Origin: Streptomyces purpureus
Lineage (GTDB): Bacteria; Actinomycetota; Actinomycetes; Streptomycetales; Streptomycetaceae
Direction: 5' to 3'
Length of the DNA: 64,000 nucleotides
Assembly: GCF_014648195.1 (NCBI RefSeq)
Contig: NZ_BMQQ01000019.1
Location: 1-64,000, forward strand
Part shown: in pieces, positions 11,429 through 21,248 of the stretch
How positions within the stretch are numbered: position 1 is the first letter of the stretch
Layout: every line of letters starts with the position of its first letter
Made by a program: the position numbers and the translations under genes
Notes under the pieces: generated by a model
The model's input: the letters and a program-made list of their open reading frames with translations, nothing else
What the model was told of the DNA's origin: nothing
Databases searched by the model: none

Positions 11429-13123
11429 ATGACGTCCACGGTGCCCACCACCGCCGTCCCCCACAGCGACGGTCAGCCGCCGATCACCATGTTCGGTCCG
11501 GACTTCCCGTACGCCTACGACGACTTCCTGGCCCACCCGGCCGGGCTCGGCCAGATACCCGCGACCGAGCACGGCACCGAGGTCGCCGTCATCGGTGGCG
11601 GGCTCTCCGGCATCGTGGCCGCGTACGAGCTGATGAAGATGGGCCTCAAGCCCGTCGTCTACGAGGCCGACCAGATCGGCGGCCGGCTGCGCACGGTCGG
11701 CTTCGACGGCTGCGACCCGTCGCTGACCGCCGAGATGGGCGCGATGCGCTTCCCGCCCTCCTCCACCGCGCTCCAGCACTACATCGACCTGGTGGGCCTG
11801 GAGACCCGGCCGTTCCCGAACCCGCTGGCCGAGTCGACCCCCTCGACCGTCGTCGACCTCAAGGGCGAGTCGCACTACGCGGTCACCGTCGACGACCTGC
11901 CGCAGGTCTACCGCGACGTGATGAACGCCTGGAACGCCTGCCTGGACGAGGGCGCCGACTTCTCCGACATGAACCAGGCGATGCGCGAGCGGGACGTCCC
12001 GCGCATCCGCGAGATCTGGTCGAAGCTCGTCGAGAAGCTCGACAACCAGACCTTCTACGGCTTCCTGTGCGAGTCGGAGGCCTTCAAGTCCTTCCGTCAC
12101 CGCGAGATCTTCGGCCAGGTCGGCTTCGGCACCGGCGGCTGGGACACCGACTTCCCCAACTCCATCCTGGAGATCCTGCGCGTCGTCTACACCGAGGCCG
12201 ACGACCACCACCGCGGCATCGTGGGCGGCTCCCAGCAGCTGCCGCTGCGCCTGTGGGAGCGCGAGCCGCAGAAGATCGTGCACTGGGCGCAGGGCACCTC
12301 GCTCTCCTCGCTGCACGACGGTGCGCCGAAGCCGGCCGTCACCCGCCTGGGCCGCACCGCCGGGAACGGGATCACGGTCACCGACGCGAACGGCGACATC
12401 CGCACGTACCGTGCCGCGATCTTCACCGCGCAGTCGTGGATGCTGCTGTCGAAGATCGAGTGCGACGACTCGCTCTTCCCGATCGACCACTGGACGGCGA
12501 TCGAGCGCACCCACTACATGGAGTCGTCCAAGCTGTTCGTCCCGGTCGACCGGCCGTTCTGGCTGGACAAGGACGAGGAGACCGGCCGTGACGTCATGTC
12601 GATGACGCTGACGGACCGGATGACCCGCGGTACGTACCTCCTGGACGACGGCCCGGACAAGCCTGCCGTCATCTGCCTCTCGTACACCTGGTGCGACGAC
12701 AGCCTCAAGTGGCTGCCGCTGTCCGCGCAGGAGCGGATGGAGGTCATGCTGAAGTCGCTCGGCGAGATCTACCCGAAGGTCGACATCCGCAAGCACATCA
12801 TCGGCAACCCGGTGACCGTGTCCTGGGAGAACGAGCCCTACTTCATGGGCGCGTTCAAGGCGAACCTGCCGGGCCACTACCGCTACCAGCGTCGTCTGTT
12901 CACGCACTTCATGCAGGACCGGCTGCCCGAGGACAAGCGGGGCATCTTCCTCGCGGGTGACGACATCTCCTGGACCGCCGGCTGGGCCGAGGGCGCCATC
13001 CAGACCGCGCTGAACGCCGTGTGGGGCGTCATGCACCACCTCGGCGGCGGCACCGACGCGACCAACCCGGGCCCGGGTGACGTCTACGACGAGATCGCGC
13101 CGGTGGAGCTGCCGGAGGACTGA
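11429..13123 (+). CDS. davB: flavin monoamine oxidase family protein, probable L-lysine 2-monooxygenase (DavB)
   Basis: A 564-residue FAD enzyme. The Rossmann motif is VAVIGGGLSGIVAAYELMKM (about residues 52-71), followed by YEADQIGGRLRTVGF and AEMGAMRFPPSS; FAD contacts recur at the C-terminus in FLAGDDISWTAGWAEGAIQT. The start (ITMFGPDFPYAYDDFLAHPA) and the block TVSWENEPYFMGAFK closely resemble Pseudomonas DavB from memory. DavB decarboxylates and oxidises lysine to 5-aminovaleramide. The davA-like gene upstream makes the next product. Substrate specificity is inferred; aromatic amino acid 2-monooxygenases share the fold. Confidence 0.82.
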   Translation: MTSTVPTTAVPHSDGQPPITMFGPDFPYAYDDFLAHPAGLGQIPATEHGTEVAVIGGGLSGIVAAYELMKMGLKPVVYEADQIGGRLRTVGFDGCDPSLTAEMGAMRFPPSSTALQHYIDLVGLETRPFPNPLAESTPSTVVDLKGESHYAVTVDDLPQVYRDVMNAWNACLDEGADFSDMNQAMRERDVPRIREIWSKLVEKLDNQTFYGFLCESEAFKSFRHREIFGQVGFGTGGWDTDFPNSILEILRVVYTEADDHHRGIVGGSQQLPLRLWEREPQKIVHWAQGTSLSSLHDGAPKPAVTRLGRTAGNGITVTDANGDIRTYRAAIFTAQSWMLLSKIECDDSLFPIDHWTAIERTHYMESSKLFVPVDRPFWLDKDEETGRDVMSMTLTDRMTRGTYLLDDGPDKPAVICLSYTWCDDSLKWLPLSAQERMEVMLKSLGEIYPKVDIRKHIIGNPVTVSWENEPYFMGAFKANLPGHYRYQRRLFTHFMQDRLPEDKRGIFLAGDDISWTAGWAEGAIQTALNAVWGVMHHLGGGTDATNPGPGDVYDEIAPVELPED

Positions 13124-13143
13124 CCCTCCCCGGCCCCCTGACC

Positions 13144-13185
13144 CGGGCCGTCGTCGTGCCTTCCCCTGGGCGCGGCGGCGGCCCG
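13144..13185. terminator. terminator-like hairpin between convergent genes
   Basis: CGGGCCG (13144-13150) pairs with CGGCCCG (13179-13185), with further GC pairing inside and TTT after it on the plus strand. It lies between the stop of the DavB-like gene and the stop of the convergent DUF5995 gene. Confidence 0.6.
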
Positions 13186-13215
13186 TTTCCATACCCGCAG
13201 GGGCTGAGGCCGGCG

Positions 13216-13905
13216 TCAGCGGCGTGGGGCGAGGGGCGTGAGCAGCATGCGTCCCACCAGCCCGACCGACCGGTCGAGGCGTTCGGTGAACTCCTCGGCA
13301 AGGTCGGGCAGCCGGCGCAGCTGCCACAGCGAGCGGGCCGCGAGCCAGGCCCCGTCCCTGGCGCGCTCCAGGCTCCAGCACCCCAGCAAGTGGGTGAGCG
13401 GGTCGGCGACCTCCAGCAGGTCGGGGCCGGGCATCAGCTCCTCGCGGATCCGTTCCTCCAGCAGGGCGAGGATGTCGCCGACCCGGTCGAACTCGTCCTC
13501 CAGGTCGGCGGGCCGGCAGCCCAGCGCCCGGCAGGTGTCGACCACGGCCAGGGCCAGGTCGTGGCCGATGTGCGCGTTGATGCCGGCGAGGGCGAACTGC
13601 AGGGGACGTACGCCGGGATGGCGGCGGTACTGCAGCAGTGGCCGCCAGCAGGCGGGCGCCCGGCCCCCGGTCGCGGCCGCGTCGACCGCCGCCAGATAGC
13701 GCGCGGCGAAGGTGACGCCGAGGGCGGAGGCGGCCCGCCGGTCGGGGAAGACGCCGTCCGTGACGGCCTGCCCGATCTCTTCCGTGACGGTCAGATAGAC
13801 CCGGTTGAAGACCGCGACCCCGTCCTCGGGGTGCCACGCGGCGCGGAAGGCACGCATCCGCACCACCACCGCGTCGACCGTCGTGAACTGTTCGCTCAGC
13901 GTCAT
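13216..13905 (-). CDS. DUF5995 family protein
   Basis: A 229-residue, mostly helical soluble protein. It shows the family's characteristic segment PLQFALAGINAHIGHDLALA near the middle and repeated helices such as DEFDRVGDILALLEERIREE. Function is unknown. No signal peptide or membrane segment is visible. Upstream, 64 bases separate it from the stop of the NCS2 permease gene on the same strand, so the two could share a transcript. Confidence 0.8.
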   Translation of the reverse strand: MTLSEQFTTVDAVVVRMRAFRAAWHPEDGVAVFNRVYLTVTEEIGQAVTDGVFPDRRAASALGVTFAARYLAAVDAAATGGRAPACWRPLLQYRRHPGVRPLQFALAGINAHIGHDLALAVVDTCRALGCRPADLEDEFDRVGDILALLEERIREELMPGPDLLEVADPLTHLLGCWSLERARDGAWLAARSLWQLRRLPDLAEEFTERLDRSVGLVGRMLLTPLAPRR

Positions 13906-13969
13906 GGGGGCAGCGTCCCAGCAGCCGGGCCCCGCGAGAAGTACGCGGCCCGGCTTCGCCCGGAACGGA

Positions 13970-15364
13970 TTACCGCCGGGCGGTGTCGCCGTCCTCGCTG
14001 TCGTACGTGGACGTGCCGGAGTCGAGCAGCGGCTCCTGCTCCTTCATGTGTGCCGGGGCGAAGGCCCGCAGGACGTGGTAGCCGGTGATCACGACGAGGG
14101 TGCCGAGCGCGATCCCGCCGAGCTCGAAGGTGTCGGTGAAGGTGAGCTTCACCCCGCCGACGCCGATGATGATGCCCGCGGCGGCCGGCACGAGGTTGAG
14201 CGGATTGCGCAGATCCACCGCGGAGTTGATCCAGATCTGGGCGCCGAGCAGGCCGATCATGCCGTAGAGGATCACGGTGATACCGCCGAGGACACCGCCG
14301 GGGATCGCGGCGACCACCGCGCCGAACTTGGGGCAGAGGCCGAAGAGCAGCGCGAAACCGGCCGCGGCCCAGTAGGCGGCGGTGGAGTAGACGCGGGTGG
14401 CGGCCATGACGCCGATATTCTCGGAGTACGTGGTGTTCGGCGGGCCGCCCACCGCGGTCGACAGCATCGAGGCGGCGCCGTCGGCGGCGATCGCCGTACC
14501 GAGCTTGTCGTCCAGCGGGTCGCCGGTCATCTCGCCGACGGCCTTGACGTGTCCGGCGTTCTCGGCGATCAGCGCGATGACCACGGGCAGGGCGACCAGG
14601 ATCGCCGACCATTCGAAGCTGGGGCCGTGGAAGCTGGGCAGCCCTATCCAGTCGGCCTTGGCGACGCCGGAGAGGTCGAGCCGCCAGTGGTCGGTGACCT
14701 GCCCGCCCGGACCCATCGAGTGGATCTTTCCGAAGACCAGGTCGAAGACCCAGGAAATGGCGTAGCCGAAGACCAGACCGAGGAAGATCGCGATCCGGGA
14801 CCAGAAGCCGCGCAGCGCCACCACGGCGAGACCGGTGAAGAGCATCACGAGCAGGGCGGTCCACTGGTCCTGCGGCCAGTACGTGGCCGCGGTCACCGGC
14901 GCCAGGTTGAAGCCGATGAGCATGACCACCGCGCCGGTCACCACGGGCGGCATGGCGGCGTGGATGATCCGGGCGCCGAAGCGCCGTACGGCCAGGCCGG
15001 CCAGGAAGAGGACCACGCCCACGACGAGGACCGCGCCGGTGACCGTGGCGCTGGTGCCGCCGGAGGCCCGGATCGCCGCGGCCACGCCGACGAACGACAG
15101 CGAGCAGCCCAGGTAGCTGGGGACGGTGCCTCGGGTGGCCAGCAGGAAGATGATCGTCGCGACCCCGGAGAGCATGATCGCGAGGTTGGGGTCGAGGCCC
15201 ATGAGCACCGGGGCGACGAACGACGCCCCGAACATCGCCACCACGTGCTGGGCACCGAGGCCGACCGTACGGGGCCAGGACAGCCGCTCGTCGGGCCGTA
15301 CGACGGCTCCGGGGGCGGGTGTTCGTCCGTCGCCGTGCAGGGTCCAGCGCACGCCGAGGTTCAT
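13970..15364 (-). CDS. NCS2-family uracil/xanthine permease
   Basis: A 464-residue polytopic membrane protein with about 12-14 hydrophobic segments. It has the NCS2 motifs FGASFVAPVLMGLDPNLAIM near the first segments and IAENAGHVKAVGEMTG in the substrate-binding region, followed by GGPPNTTYSENIGVMAATRV. It should import uracil or a purine base by proton symport. ATG at 15364 is preceded by GGAG at seven bases; an in-frame extension upstream to 15427 has no comparable site. The charged C-terminal tail is cytosolic. Confidence 0.9.
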   Translation of the reverse strand: MNLGVRWTLHGDGRTPAPGAVVRPDERLSWPRTVGLGAQHVVAMFGASFVAPVLMGLDPNLAIMLSGVATIIFLLATRGTVPSYLGCSLSFVGVAAAIRASGGTSATVTGAVLVVGVVLFLAGLAVRRFGARIIHAAMPPVVTGAVVMLIGFNLAPVTAATYWPQDQWTALLVMLFTGLAVVALRGFWSRIAIFLGLVFGYAISWVFDLVFGKIHSMGPGGQVTDHWRLDLSGVAKADWIGLPSFHGPSFEWSAILVALPVVIALIAENAGHVKAVGEMTGDPLDDKLGTAIAADGAASMLSTAVGGPPNTTYSENIGVMAATRVYSTAAYWAAAGFALLFGLCPKFGAVVAAIPGGVLGGITVILYGMIGLLGAQIWINSAVDLRNPLNLVPAAAGIIIGVGGVKLTFTDTFELGGIALGTLVVITGYHVLRAFAPAHMKEQEPLLDSGTSTYDSEDGDTARR

Positions 15365-15469
15365 GGGGTGGCTCCACTTCTGAGGATTCCGCCGGCCGGA
15401 GGTGGCCGAAAAGCGATCAGCGGCCATGGTAGTGCGGGGCCGGCGGGCCCTTGAGTGGTCATGCGCCCG

Positions 15470-16690
15470 TCAGCGCGGGGCGGTGGTCTGCGCCTTGTCG
15501 GCCGGTACGCTCCCGCGGCCACCGGGCCGCAGCACCCCCGCGCCCAGCACCAGCCCGAAGGTGAGCAGCGTCACCAGCCCGAAGGACACCACCAGCGAGG
15601 TCACGTCCGCCAGCCCGCCGATCGCCGAGGGGGCGATCAGGCCCGAGGTGTACGTGATCGTGGCGACGCCCGCGATGGCCTGGCTGGGGTTCGGGCCGCT
15701 GCGGGCCGCCGCCGCGAAGGCGAGCGGCACGACCACGGCCACACCGAGGCCGATCAGCCCGAACCCGGCCATGGCCAGGGCCGGATGGGCGGCGGTGACC
15801 ACCATGACCCCGCCCGCCGTCGCCGCCACGCCCCCGACCCGTACGGTCCGCGCCGCGCCGAACCGGTCGACCACCCGGTCGCCCACCAGCCGTGCCACCG
15901 CCATTGTCAGCGCGAACGCCGTCGTGGAAGCGGCCGCCAGACCGGCCGACGTTCCGAGCTCGTCCTTGAGGTAGACGGCCGACCAGTCCAGGCTCGCGCC
16001 CTCCGCGAAGACCCCGCAGAAGCCGATGGCGCCGATGACCAGCGCCGACTTCGGCGGCAGCGCGAAGCGCGGCGGCGGTGCCTCGTCCGGCGCGCTGCGC
16101 AGGTCCAGGACGCCCTGGCAGAACACCACGCCGAGCACGGTCAGCACGAGCGCCGCGAGGAGATGGTGCAGCCGGGCGTCGGCGCCCAGATGCGCGGCGA
16201 GCGTGCCGCCCGCCGAGCCGATCAGCGCGCCCGCGCTCCACATGCCGTGCAGACTCGACATGATCGACCGCTCCATGCGGTTCTCGACCTCGACGCCGAG
16301 CGCGTTCATGGCCACGTCCGACATCCCGGACGTCGCGCCGTACACGAAGAGCGCCGCGCACAGCCCGTAGAGGTTCGGGGCGAGCGAGGGGAGCGTCAGC
16401 GAGAGCGTCCACAGCACGAGCAGGCCGCGCAGCGCGGCACGCGCCCCGAAGCGGTGGCTGACCGCCCCGGCCAGCGGCATCGCGAGCGAGGCGCCGATCG
16501 CCGGGAAGGCGAGGGCGAGCCCGAGCTGGCCCGGGCTGACGCCCGCGTGCTCCTGGATCCACGGGATGCGGGTGGCGAAGCTGCCGGTGACCGAGCCGTG
16601 CACGCAGAAGATCGCGGCGACGGCGAACCTCGCCCGCCGCAGCCGCTCCGTACCGAACAGTTCCTTGCCGAACTGGGCCTCGCCCGCCAT
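15470..16690 (-). CDS. MFS transporter of the YbjJ/fucose-permease-like group
   Basis: A 406-residue transporter with 12 predicted membrane segments. The N-terminal region FATRIPWIQEHAGVSPGQLG and the block SLHGMWSAGALIGSAGG are typical of the YbjJ-like MFS branch often linked to sugar regulators. It is divergent from a ROK-type regulator, with 129 bases between starts and a palindrome in the gap, so that regulator most likely controls it. The substrate is unknown; a sugar or sugar derivative is a reasonable guess. Confidence 0.88.
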   Translation of the reverse strand: MAGEAQFGKELFGTERLRRARFAVAAIFCVHGSVTGSFATRIPWIQEHAGVSPGQLGLALAFPAIGASLAMPLAGAVSHRFGARAALRGLLVLWTLSLTLPSLAPNLYGLCAALFVYGATSGMSDVAMNALGVEVENRMERSIMSSLHGMWSAGALIGSAGGTLAAHLGADARLHHLLAALVLTVLGVVFCQGVLDLRSAPDEAPPPRFALPPKSALVIGAIGFCGVFAEGASLDWSAVYLKDELGTSAGLAAASTTAFALTMAVARLVGDRVVDRFGAARTVRVGGVAATAGGVMVVTAAHPALAMAGFGLIGLGVAVVVPLAFAAAARSGPNPSQAIAGVATITYTSGLIAPSAIGGLADVTSLVVSFGLVTLLTFGLVLGAGVLRPGGRGSVPADKAQTTAPR

Positions 16691-16736
16691 GCGCCCTCCC
16701 CGGAAACCGAACCATGCCGCCGTGCGGGCCGTAAAC

Positions 16737-16757
16737 TATCAGGAACCCTGCCTGATA
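16737..16757. promoter_or_regulatory. operator-like inverted repeat between the MFS and ROK genes
   Basis: TATCAGG (16737-16743) and CCTGATA (16751-16757) are perfect inverted arms around a 7-base spacer. The site lies 47 bases from the transporter start and 63 bases from the regulator start. It is the only AT-rich palindrome in this divergent gap and is the best candidate for binding by the ROK protein. Confidence 0.55.
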
Positions 16758-16819
16758 AATAGAGCGCTTCTCGAAGGAGTGCCCGAGCCGCTCCAGGGTG
16801 ATCTGAGAGGATTCCCGGC

Positions 16820-17953
16820 ATGCCCGCATCACCGAGCACCGCCCGGGCCATCAACGACCGCTTCGCCCTGCGGCTGCTCCAGGACGAGGGTCCGCTGACG
16901 GCCACTCAGCTCAAGACGCTCACCGGCCTCTCCCGGCCCACCGTCGCCGACCTGGTGGAACGGCTCCAGGGCTCGGGCCTGGTCAAGGTGGTGGGCGAAT
17001 CGGGCGAGCAGCGCCGCGGCCCCAACGCCAAGCTGTACGGCATCGTCGCCGACCGGGCCCACCTCGCCGCGCTCGACGTACGCACCGGCGGAGTCTCCGT
17101 CGTCGTCGCCGACCTGCTCGGCACCACCCTGGCCGAGGCGGCCCTGCCCATCGGCGGCGGCACGGCCACGGAAGGGGCCGTCGAACAGGCCGTCGCCCTG
17201 CTGGAGCGCACGACGAAGGAGGCCGGCGTCGAGCGGCTGCACAGCGTCGGCGTCGGAGCGCCCGGGCTGATCGACCCCGCGACGGGGCAGCTCAACGACT
17301 CCTCGGGACTGCCCGCCTGGCACCGGCGGCTGGTTCCCGCGCTCCAGGAACGGCTGCCCGCCACGGTCCTCGTCGAGAACGAGACCAATCTGGCCGCGGT
17401 CGCCGAACAGCGGCTGGGCGCCGCGCGCGACTGCGACACCTTCGTCCTGCTGTGGCTGGGGCAGGGCGTCGGCGCGGCCGTCGTCCTGGACGGCCGGCTG
17501 CGGCGCGGGGCCTCGGGCGGCGCCGGTGAGATCGGTTTCCTGCCGGTGCCGGGCACCTCCGGGCTGCCCTCGGCGACCGGCTGCGACGGCGGCTTCCACG
17601 AGCTGGTGTGCGCGGCCGCGGTCGACGCGCTGGCCGTACGCCACGGGCTGGCCCCCGGCGCGGCCCTGGCCTCCGGCGACGGCCCGTTCCTCGACGCGCT
17701 CGCCGAGCGCCTCGCCGTCGGCGCGGCCGCCGTCGTCTCGGTCCTGGACCCCGGGTGTGTGGTCCTCGCGGGGGAGACCGGTCACGCGGGCGGCGCGGCC
17801 CTGGCGGCCCGCGTCGAGGAGCGGCTGGCCGCCCTCTCGCCGCTGCGCACCGAGGTCCGCGCCACCGCCCTCGGCGACACCGCCGTCCTGCGCGGCGCGC
17901 TGCTGGCCGCCCGCGACGCGGCCCAGGACGCACTGTTCCCGGCGGCCGGCTGA
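16820..17953 (+). CDS. ROK-family transcriptional regulator
   Basis: A 377-residue protein with an N-terminal MarR-like winged HTH (about residues 8-60, TATQLKTLTGLSRPTVADLV) and a ROK sugar-kinase-like domain (about residues 75-370) with LLWLGQGVGAAVVLDGRL and GASGGAGEIGFLPVPG. The zinc-binding CxCGxxGCxE block expected after GEIGF is missing; the sequence there is SGLPSATGCDGGFHEL. It therefore probably lacks kinase activity and may bind ligand differently from zinc-containing ROK repressors. It is divergent from the MFS transporter gene. Confidence 0.88.
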   Translation: MPASPSTARAINDRFALRLLQDEGPLTATQLKTLTGLSRPTVADLVERLQGSGLVKVVGESGEQRRGPNAKLYGIVADRAHLAALDVRTGGVSVVVADLLGTTLAEAALPIGGGTATEGAVEQAVALLERTTKEAGVERLHSVGVGAPGLIDPATGQLNDSSGLPAWHRRLVPALQERLPATVLVENETNLAAVAEQRLGAARDCDTFVLLWLGQGVGAAVVLDGRLRRGASGGAGEIGFLPVPGTSGLPSATGCDGGFHELVCAAAVDALAVRHGLAPGAALASGDGPFLDALAERLAVGAAAVVSVLDPGCVVLAGETGHAGGAALAARVEERLAALSPLRTEVRATALGDTAVLRGALLAARDAAQDALFPAAG

Positions 17954-17972
17954 GGCCGCGGGCCATCGACGC

Positions 17973-18716
17973 CTAGCCGGAACCCACCTGAGACCGGGCC
18001 AGGAATTCGGTGAAGGTCCGCAGTCCCACCCGCCGTTCGGGGGTCAGGAGGCCGCCCCGCCGCAGCGCCGTGAACGTCGCGCCCGGCAGGGTGAACGGCA
18101 CGCGCACCCGGCTGCGGCCACTCGCCCACAGATACAGCTCGGCCAGGTCGTGGAAGGTCAGGATCTGCGGGCCGCCCATCTCCGGCACCCGCCCGGCGGG
18201 CGGGCCCATGGCCAGCTCGGACAGCCGGGCGGCCACCTCCTCGGCCTCCACCGGCTGCACCGGCACCCCGGCCGGCACGGGCATCAGCGGCGAGCGGGCC
18301 ATGCCGCGCAGCAGCCGCAGCACCAGATCGTGGAACTGGGTCGTGCGCAGCAGGGTGAAGCCAAGGCCCGACTCCTCGACCAGCCGCTCGACGGCGCGTT
18401 TGGCCCCGTAATAGCCGAGGGGCACCCGGTCCACCCCGACGATCGAGATGTAGACCAGATGCCCCACACCGGCCCGTCGCGCCGCCGCGACCAACTGCCG
18501 GGCCGCCCGCTCGTCGCCGCGCGGCGCGCTCGCGCAGTGCACGACCGTGTCCACCCCGTCGAGGGCGGCGTCCAGGCCGTCGCCCGTACGCAGATCGACG
18601 GGGTACGTCTCGGCGTGCCGGCTCAGCACGCGCACCTCGTGGCCCTCGGCCCGCAGGCGTACGGTCGTCAACCGCCCGAGGGTGCCGGTGCCGCCGGTCA
18701 CCAGAATCGTGCTCAC
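17973..18716 (-). CDS. NAD(P)-binding NmrA/SDR-like protein
   Basis: A 247-residue protein of the atypical short-chain dehydrogenase/NmrA group. It begins with the dinucleotide-binding motif ILVTGGTGTLGRLTTVRLRA; LVYISIVGVDRVPLGYYGAK contains the Ser-x-Tyr-xxx-Lys-like arrangement. GTG at 18716 puts the Rossmann strand at the N-terminus as usual; longer in-frame starts upstream add only low-complexity residues. The role could be redox sensing or quinone/isoflavone-type reduction. It is convergent with the ROK gene and upstream of nothing obvious. Confidence 0.82.
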   Translation of the reverse strand: MSTILVTGGTGTLGRLTTVRLRAEGHEVRVLSRHAETYPVDLRTGDGLDAALDGVDTVVHCASAPRGDERAARQLVAAARRAGVGHLVYISIVGVDRVPLGYYGAKRAVERLVEESGLGFTLLRTTQFHDLVLRLLRGMARSPLMPVPAGVPVQPVEAEEVAARLSELAMGPPAGRVPEMGGPQILTFHDLAELYLWASGRSRVRVPFTLPGATFTALRRGGLLTPERRVGLRTFTEFLARSQVGSG

Positions 18717-18801
18717 CCCAGCAGCGTGGCAGAGGGGCGCGGACCCGGCGACGGCAAGGGCCGTGAACCGCCGCCGGGCGTTTCGTGCGGTTCGTACGGG
18801 A

Positions 18802-21135
18802 TCAGCAGGCGCCCAGGTCCTGCCACACCCCCCACTCACCGGTGGTGCCGGGCTCCTCGCCCTTCGTCCACCACTTCGCCTTCCATGTGTGCGCCTTGTG
18901 GGAGACGGTCGTGCCGCCGCCGTACTCGGCCGCCGCGCTCCACGCGGGGGCCGTGCAGGCGCCCGGGGTCGGGGTGGGCGTCGGGTTCGTCGGGTCAGGG
19001 GACGGGCCGGGGTCCGTGCCGGGCTCGACCACCCTCGTGCCGCGCGCCAGGTCGCCGGTGAGGGCGTACTTCTTCCCGCCGACGGTCACGGTCCAGTTCG
19101 ACGGCGTGGACACCGGCAGGTAGTAGTTGAACGCCAGGTCGACCGAGGCGCCGGGGGCAAGCGACTGCCAGGCCGGGAGCTTCAGGGACACCCGGTGGAA
19201 GTCGCCCTTCAGACCGCCCACGTTGCTGCCCGTGTGGTCGCTGCTGATCACCTTCGTGCCGAAGCCGGACTGGTCGGACGCGTTGTTCGGCGCGGCGGTG
19301 GCGTAGTCGAACTGGAACTCCGTGCCGCCCGGCAGCGCGGTCTTCGTGTTGTTGGTGATCTTGATCTTGGGGGTCAGCGGGTAGTTGGAGTCGCCCAGCT
19401 TGAAGTCGGTGAACTCCACGCCCACGTCCACCGCTTCGGTCGGCAGGGCCGCGTTGGACTTCTTCGCGCCGTACGGACTCGCCGACCTGAACTTGTCGTA
19501 CATCAGCGTGGTGAGCGTGTCGCCCATCTCGTACTGGCCCTTGGCGGCGTTCCAGTCGTAGTCGCCGGCCATCTCCCAGACCATCGTGCCGCCGATACCG
19601 CGGTCGATCACGTAGTCGGCCTTGGCCGCCACCGACTGCTCGTCCTCGGTGGAGAGGAAGACCTTCTTCTCGGCGTTCCACAGCCACGGCGCGACCAGTG
19701 TCGAGTCGTACTTACGGGCGTAGGTGCCGGTCAGCCTGGTGTCCGCCGGGAAGCCGTACCGCGTGACGTAGTCGCCGACGACACCCTTCTCCAGGTTCTT
19801 GGCGTGCCACATCGGGTTGGAGCCGGCCGGCGACTCCTTGCCCGCCGTGTCCTTGTCGTGCCACAGGTTGTCGATCCCGACGGCGCCGTCACCGCACTTG
19901 GTCAGGCCCGCGCCGGCCGGGCAGGTGGCCGCGGGCGCCTTGCCCCACAGTCCGTCCGTGCCGCCCTGCACGTTCTTGAAGCCGCGGGTGTAGTACGGCA
20001 GGCCGATGTTGATACGGCCGGCCGGCATCGAGCCACGGAAGTAGTGGTACGCCCAGTCGGTGTTGAGGTAGCCGATCCCGCCGTACTGCTGGCTGCCGTA
20101 GACGTTCGCGGCCGCGAGCTCCCCGTCCTTGCCGTCGTCGAAGAGCGAGGCGTTGGGGCCGACGTACTCGTTCCAGGCGCCGTGCAGGTCGTAGGACATG
20201 ATGTTGACGTAGTCCAGGTACTTCTGGACCTGGAAGGTCTCCATGCCGCGCAGCAGATAGCCGGAGGACGGCGCGGCGACCGTGAGCAGGTAGTGCCTGC
20301 CGTCGGCGGCGCCCGCCCGGTCCAGCTTCTCGCGCAGCGTCTTCATCAGCGCGGCGTAGCCCTTGACCAGCCCGGCGCGGCGGCTGTTGGCGAGCTGCCA
20401 GTCCAGCGGGTTGCCGGCGTCCTTCATCGTCGTCGGGTATTCGTAGTCGATGTCGACACCGTTGAAGCCGTACTTCTTGACGAACGCGACGGCCGAGTCC
20501 GCGAAGGTGTCGATCCCGGCCTGGTTGACCGAACCGTCGGCGTTGGTGGCCATCGAGTAGAAGCCGCCGGAGTTCACCCGGTTGCCGCTGGCGTCGAAGT
20601 AGCCGCCGGTCTCGGCCCATCCGCCCACCGAGATCAGCGTCTTGACATCGGGGTGCTGCTTCTTGAATTTGTTCAGCAGATTGAAGTGGCCCTTGTACGG
20701 CAGGGCCGGGTCCATCTCGGCGCCCGCGACACCGGGCCAGGTCATCCCGGTGGCGGCGTTGTCCGCGCCGTCGGGGCCCACGGACAGCTTGTTGTCGCCG
20801 CCGACGTGCCCGAAGGCGTAATTGATGTGGGTGATCTTGTCCCACGGGATGTTGTTGGCCAGATAGGCGGGCTCGCCGTTCTTTCCGGTGCGCCAGCCCG
20901 TGAAGTAGCCGATGACACGGCGCTGGTGGTCCGCGCCCATCTTCTCGCGCCCCTCGGTGTCGTAGACCGAGCAGTACGGCACGTCGACACCGGGTGTCTT
21001 GTAGAGGCCGTCGGGGCGACAGCTCTCCTGGTCGGCGGCGTGCGAGACACCGCCGGCGAGCGAGCTGAGCAGCAGTCCGGCGACGGCCGCGCCGGAGGCG
21101 AGCAGCGAAGCTCTCGCTCTGGTGGGGGACAACAC
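18802..21135 (-). CDS. secreted family 18 chitinase with C-terminal chitin-binding domain
   Basis: A 777-residue exported enzyme that cleaves beta-1,4-linked GlcNAc polymers. A signal peptide covers about residues 1-34 ([18 protein letters not shown], cleavage near SHAA-DQE). The GH18 barrel spans about residues 65-560; the DxxDxDxE motif is GVDIDYEYP with catalytic Glu near residue 232. A beta-sandwich domain (about 580-710) and a Pro/Thr linker lead to a C-terminal CBM5/12 chitin-binding domain ([20 protein letters not shown]). GTG at 21135 has AGGAGG seven bases upstream. The promoter has the Streptomyces chitinase repeats. Confidence 0.95.
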   Translation of the reverse strand: MLSPTRARASLLASGAAVAGLLLSSLAGGVSHAADQESCRPDGLYKTPGVDVPYCSVYDTEGREKMGADHQRRVIGYFTGWRTGKNGEPAYLANNIPWDKITHINYAFGHVGGDNKLSVGPDGADNAATGMTWPGVAGAEMDPALPYKGHFNLLNKFKKQHPDVKTLISVGGWAETGGYFDASGNRVNSGGFYSMATNADGSVNQAGIDTFADSAVAFVKKYGFNGVDIDYEYPTTMKDAGNPLDWQLANSRRAGLVKGYAALMKTLREKLDRAGAADGRHYLLTVAAPSSGYLLRGMETFQVQKYLDYVNIMSYDLHGAWNEYVGPNASLFDDGKDGELAAANVYGSQQYGGIGYLNTDWAYHYFRGSMPAGRINIGLPYYTRGFKNVQGGTDGLWGKAPAATCPAGAGLTKCGDGAVGIDNLWHDKDTAGKESPAGSNPMWHAKNLEKGVVGDYVTRYGFPADTRLTGTYARKYDSTLVAPWLWNAEKKVFLSTEDEQSVAAKADYVIDRGIGGTMVWEMAGDYDWNAAKGQYEMGDTLTTLMYDKFRSASPYGAKKSNAALPTEAVDVGVEFTDFKLGDSNYPLTPKIKITNNTKTALPGGTEFQFDYATAAPNNASDQSGFGTKVISSDHTGSNVGGLKGDFHRVSLKLPAWQSLAPGASVDLAFNYYLPVSTPSNWTVTVGGKKYALTGDLARGTRVVEPGTDPGPSPDPTNPTPTPTPGACTAPAWSAAAEYGGGTTVSHKAHTWKAKWWTKGEEPGTTGEWGVWQDLGAC

Positions 21136-21248
21136 GATCGGTCCTCCTGGGGATAGGGGAGGGCGGCAAACACAACTGGTCGTGCGGTGGGTCGTGTTGG
21201 GCCCAGATGTGCGCACACCTCAGGCCCGTACCTTCGGAGGTGACGCAG

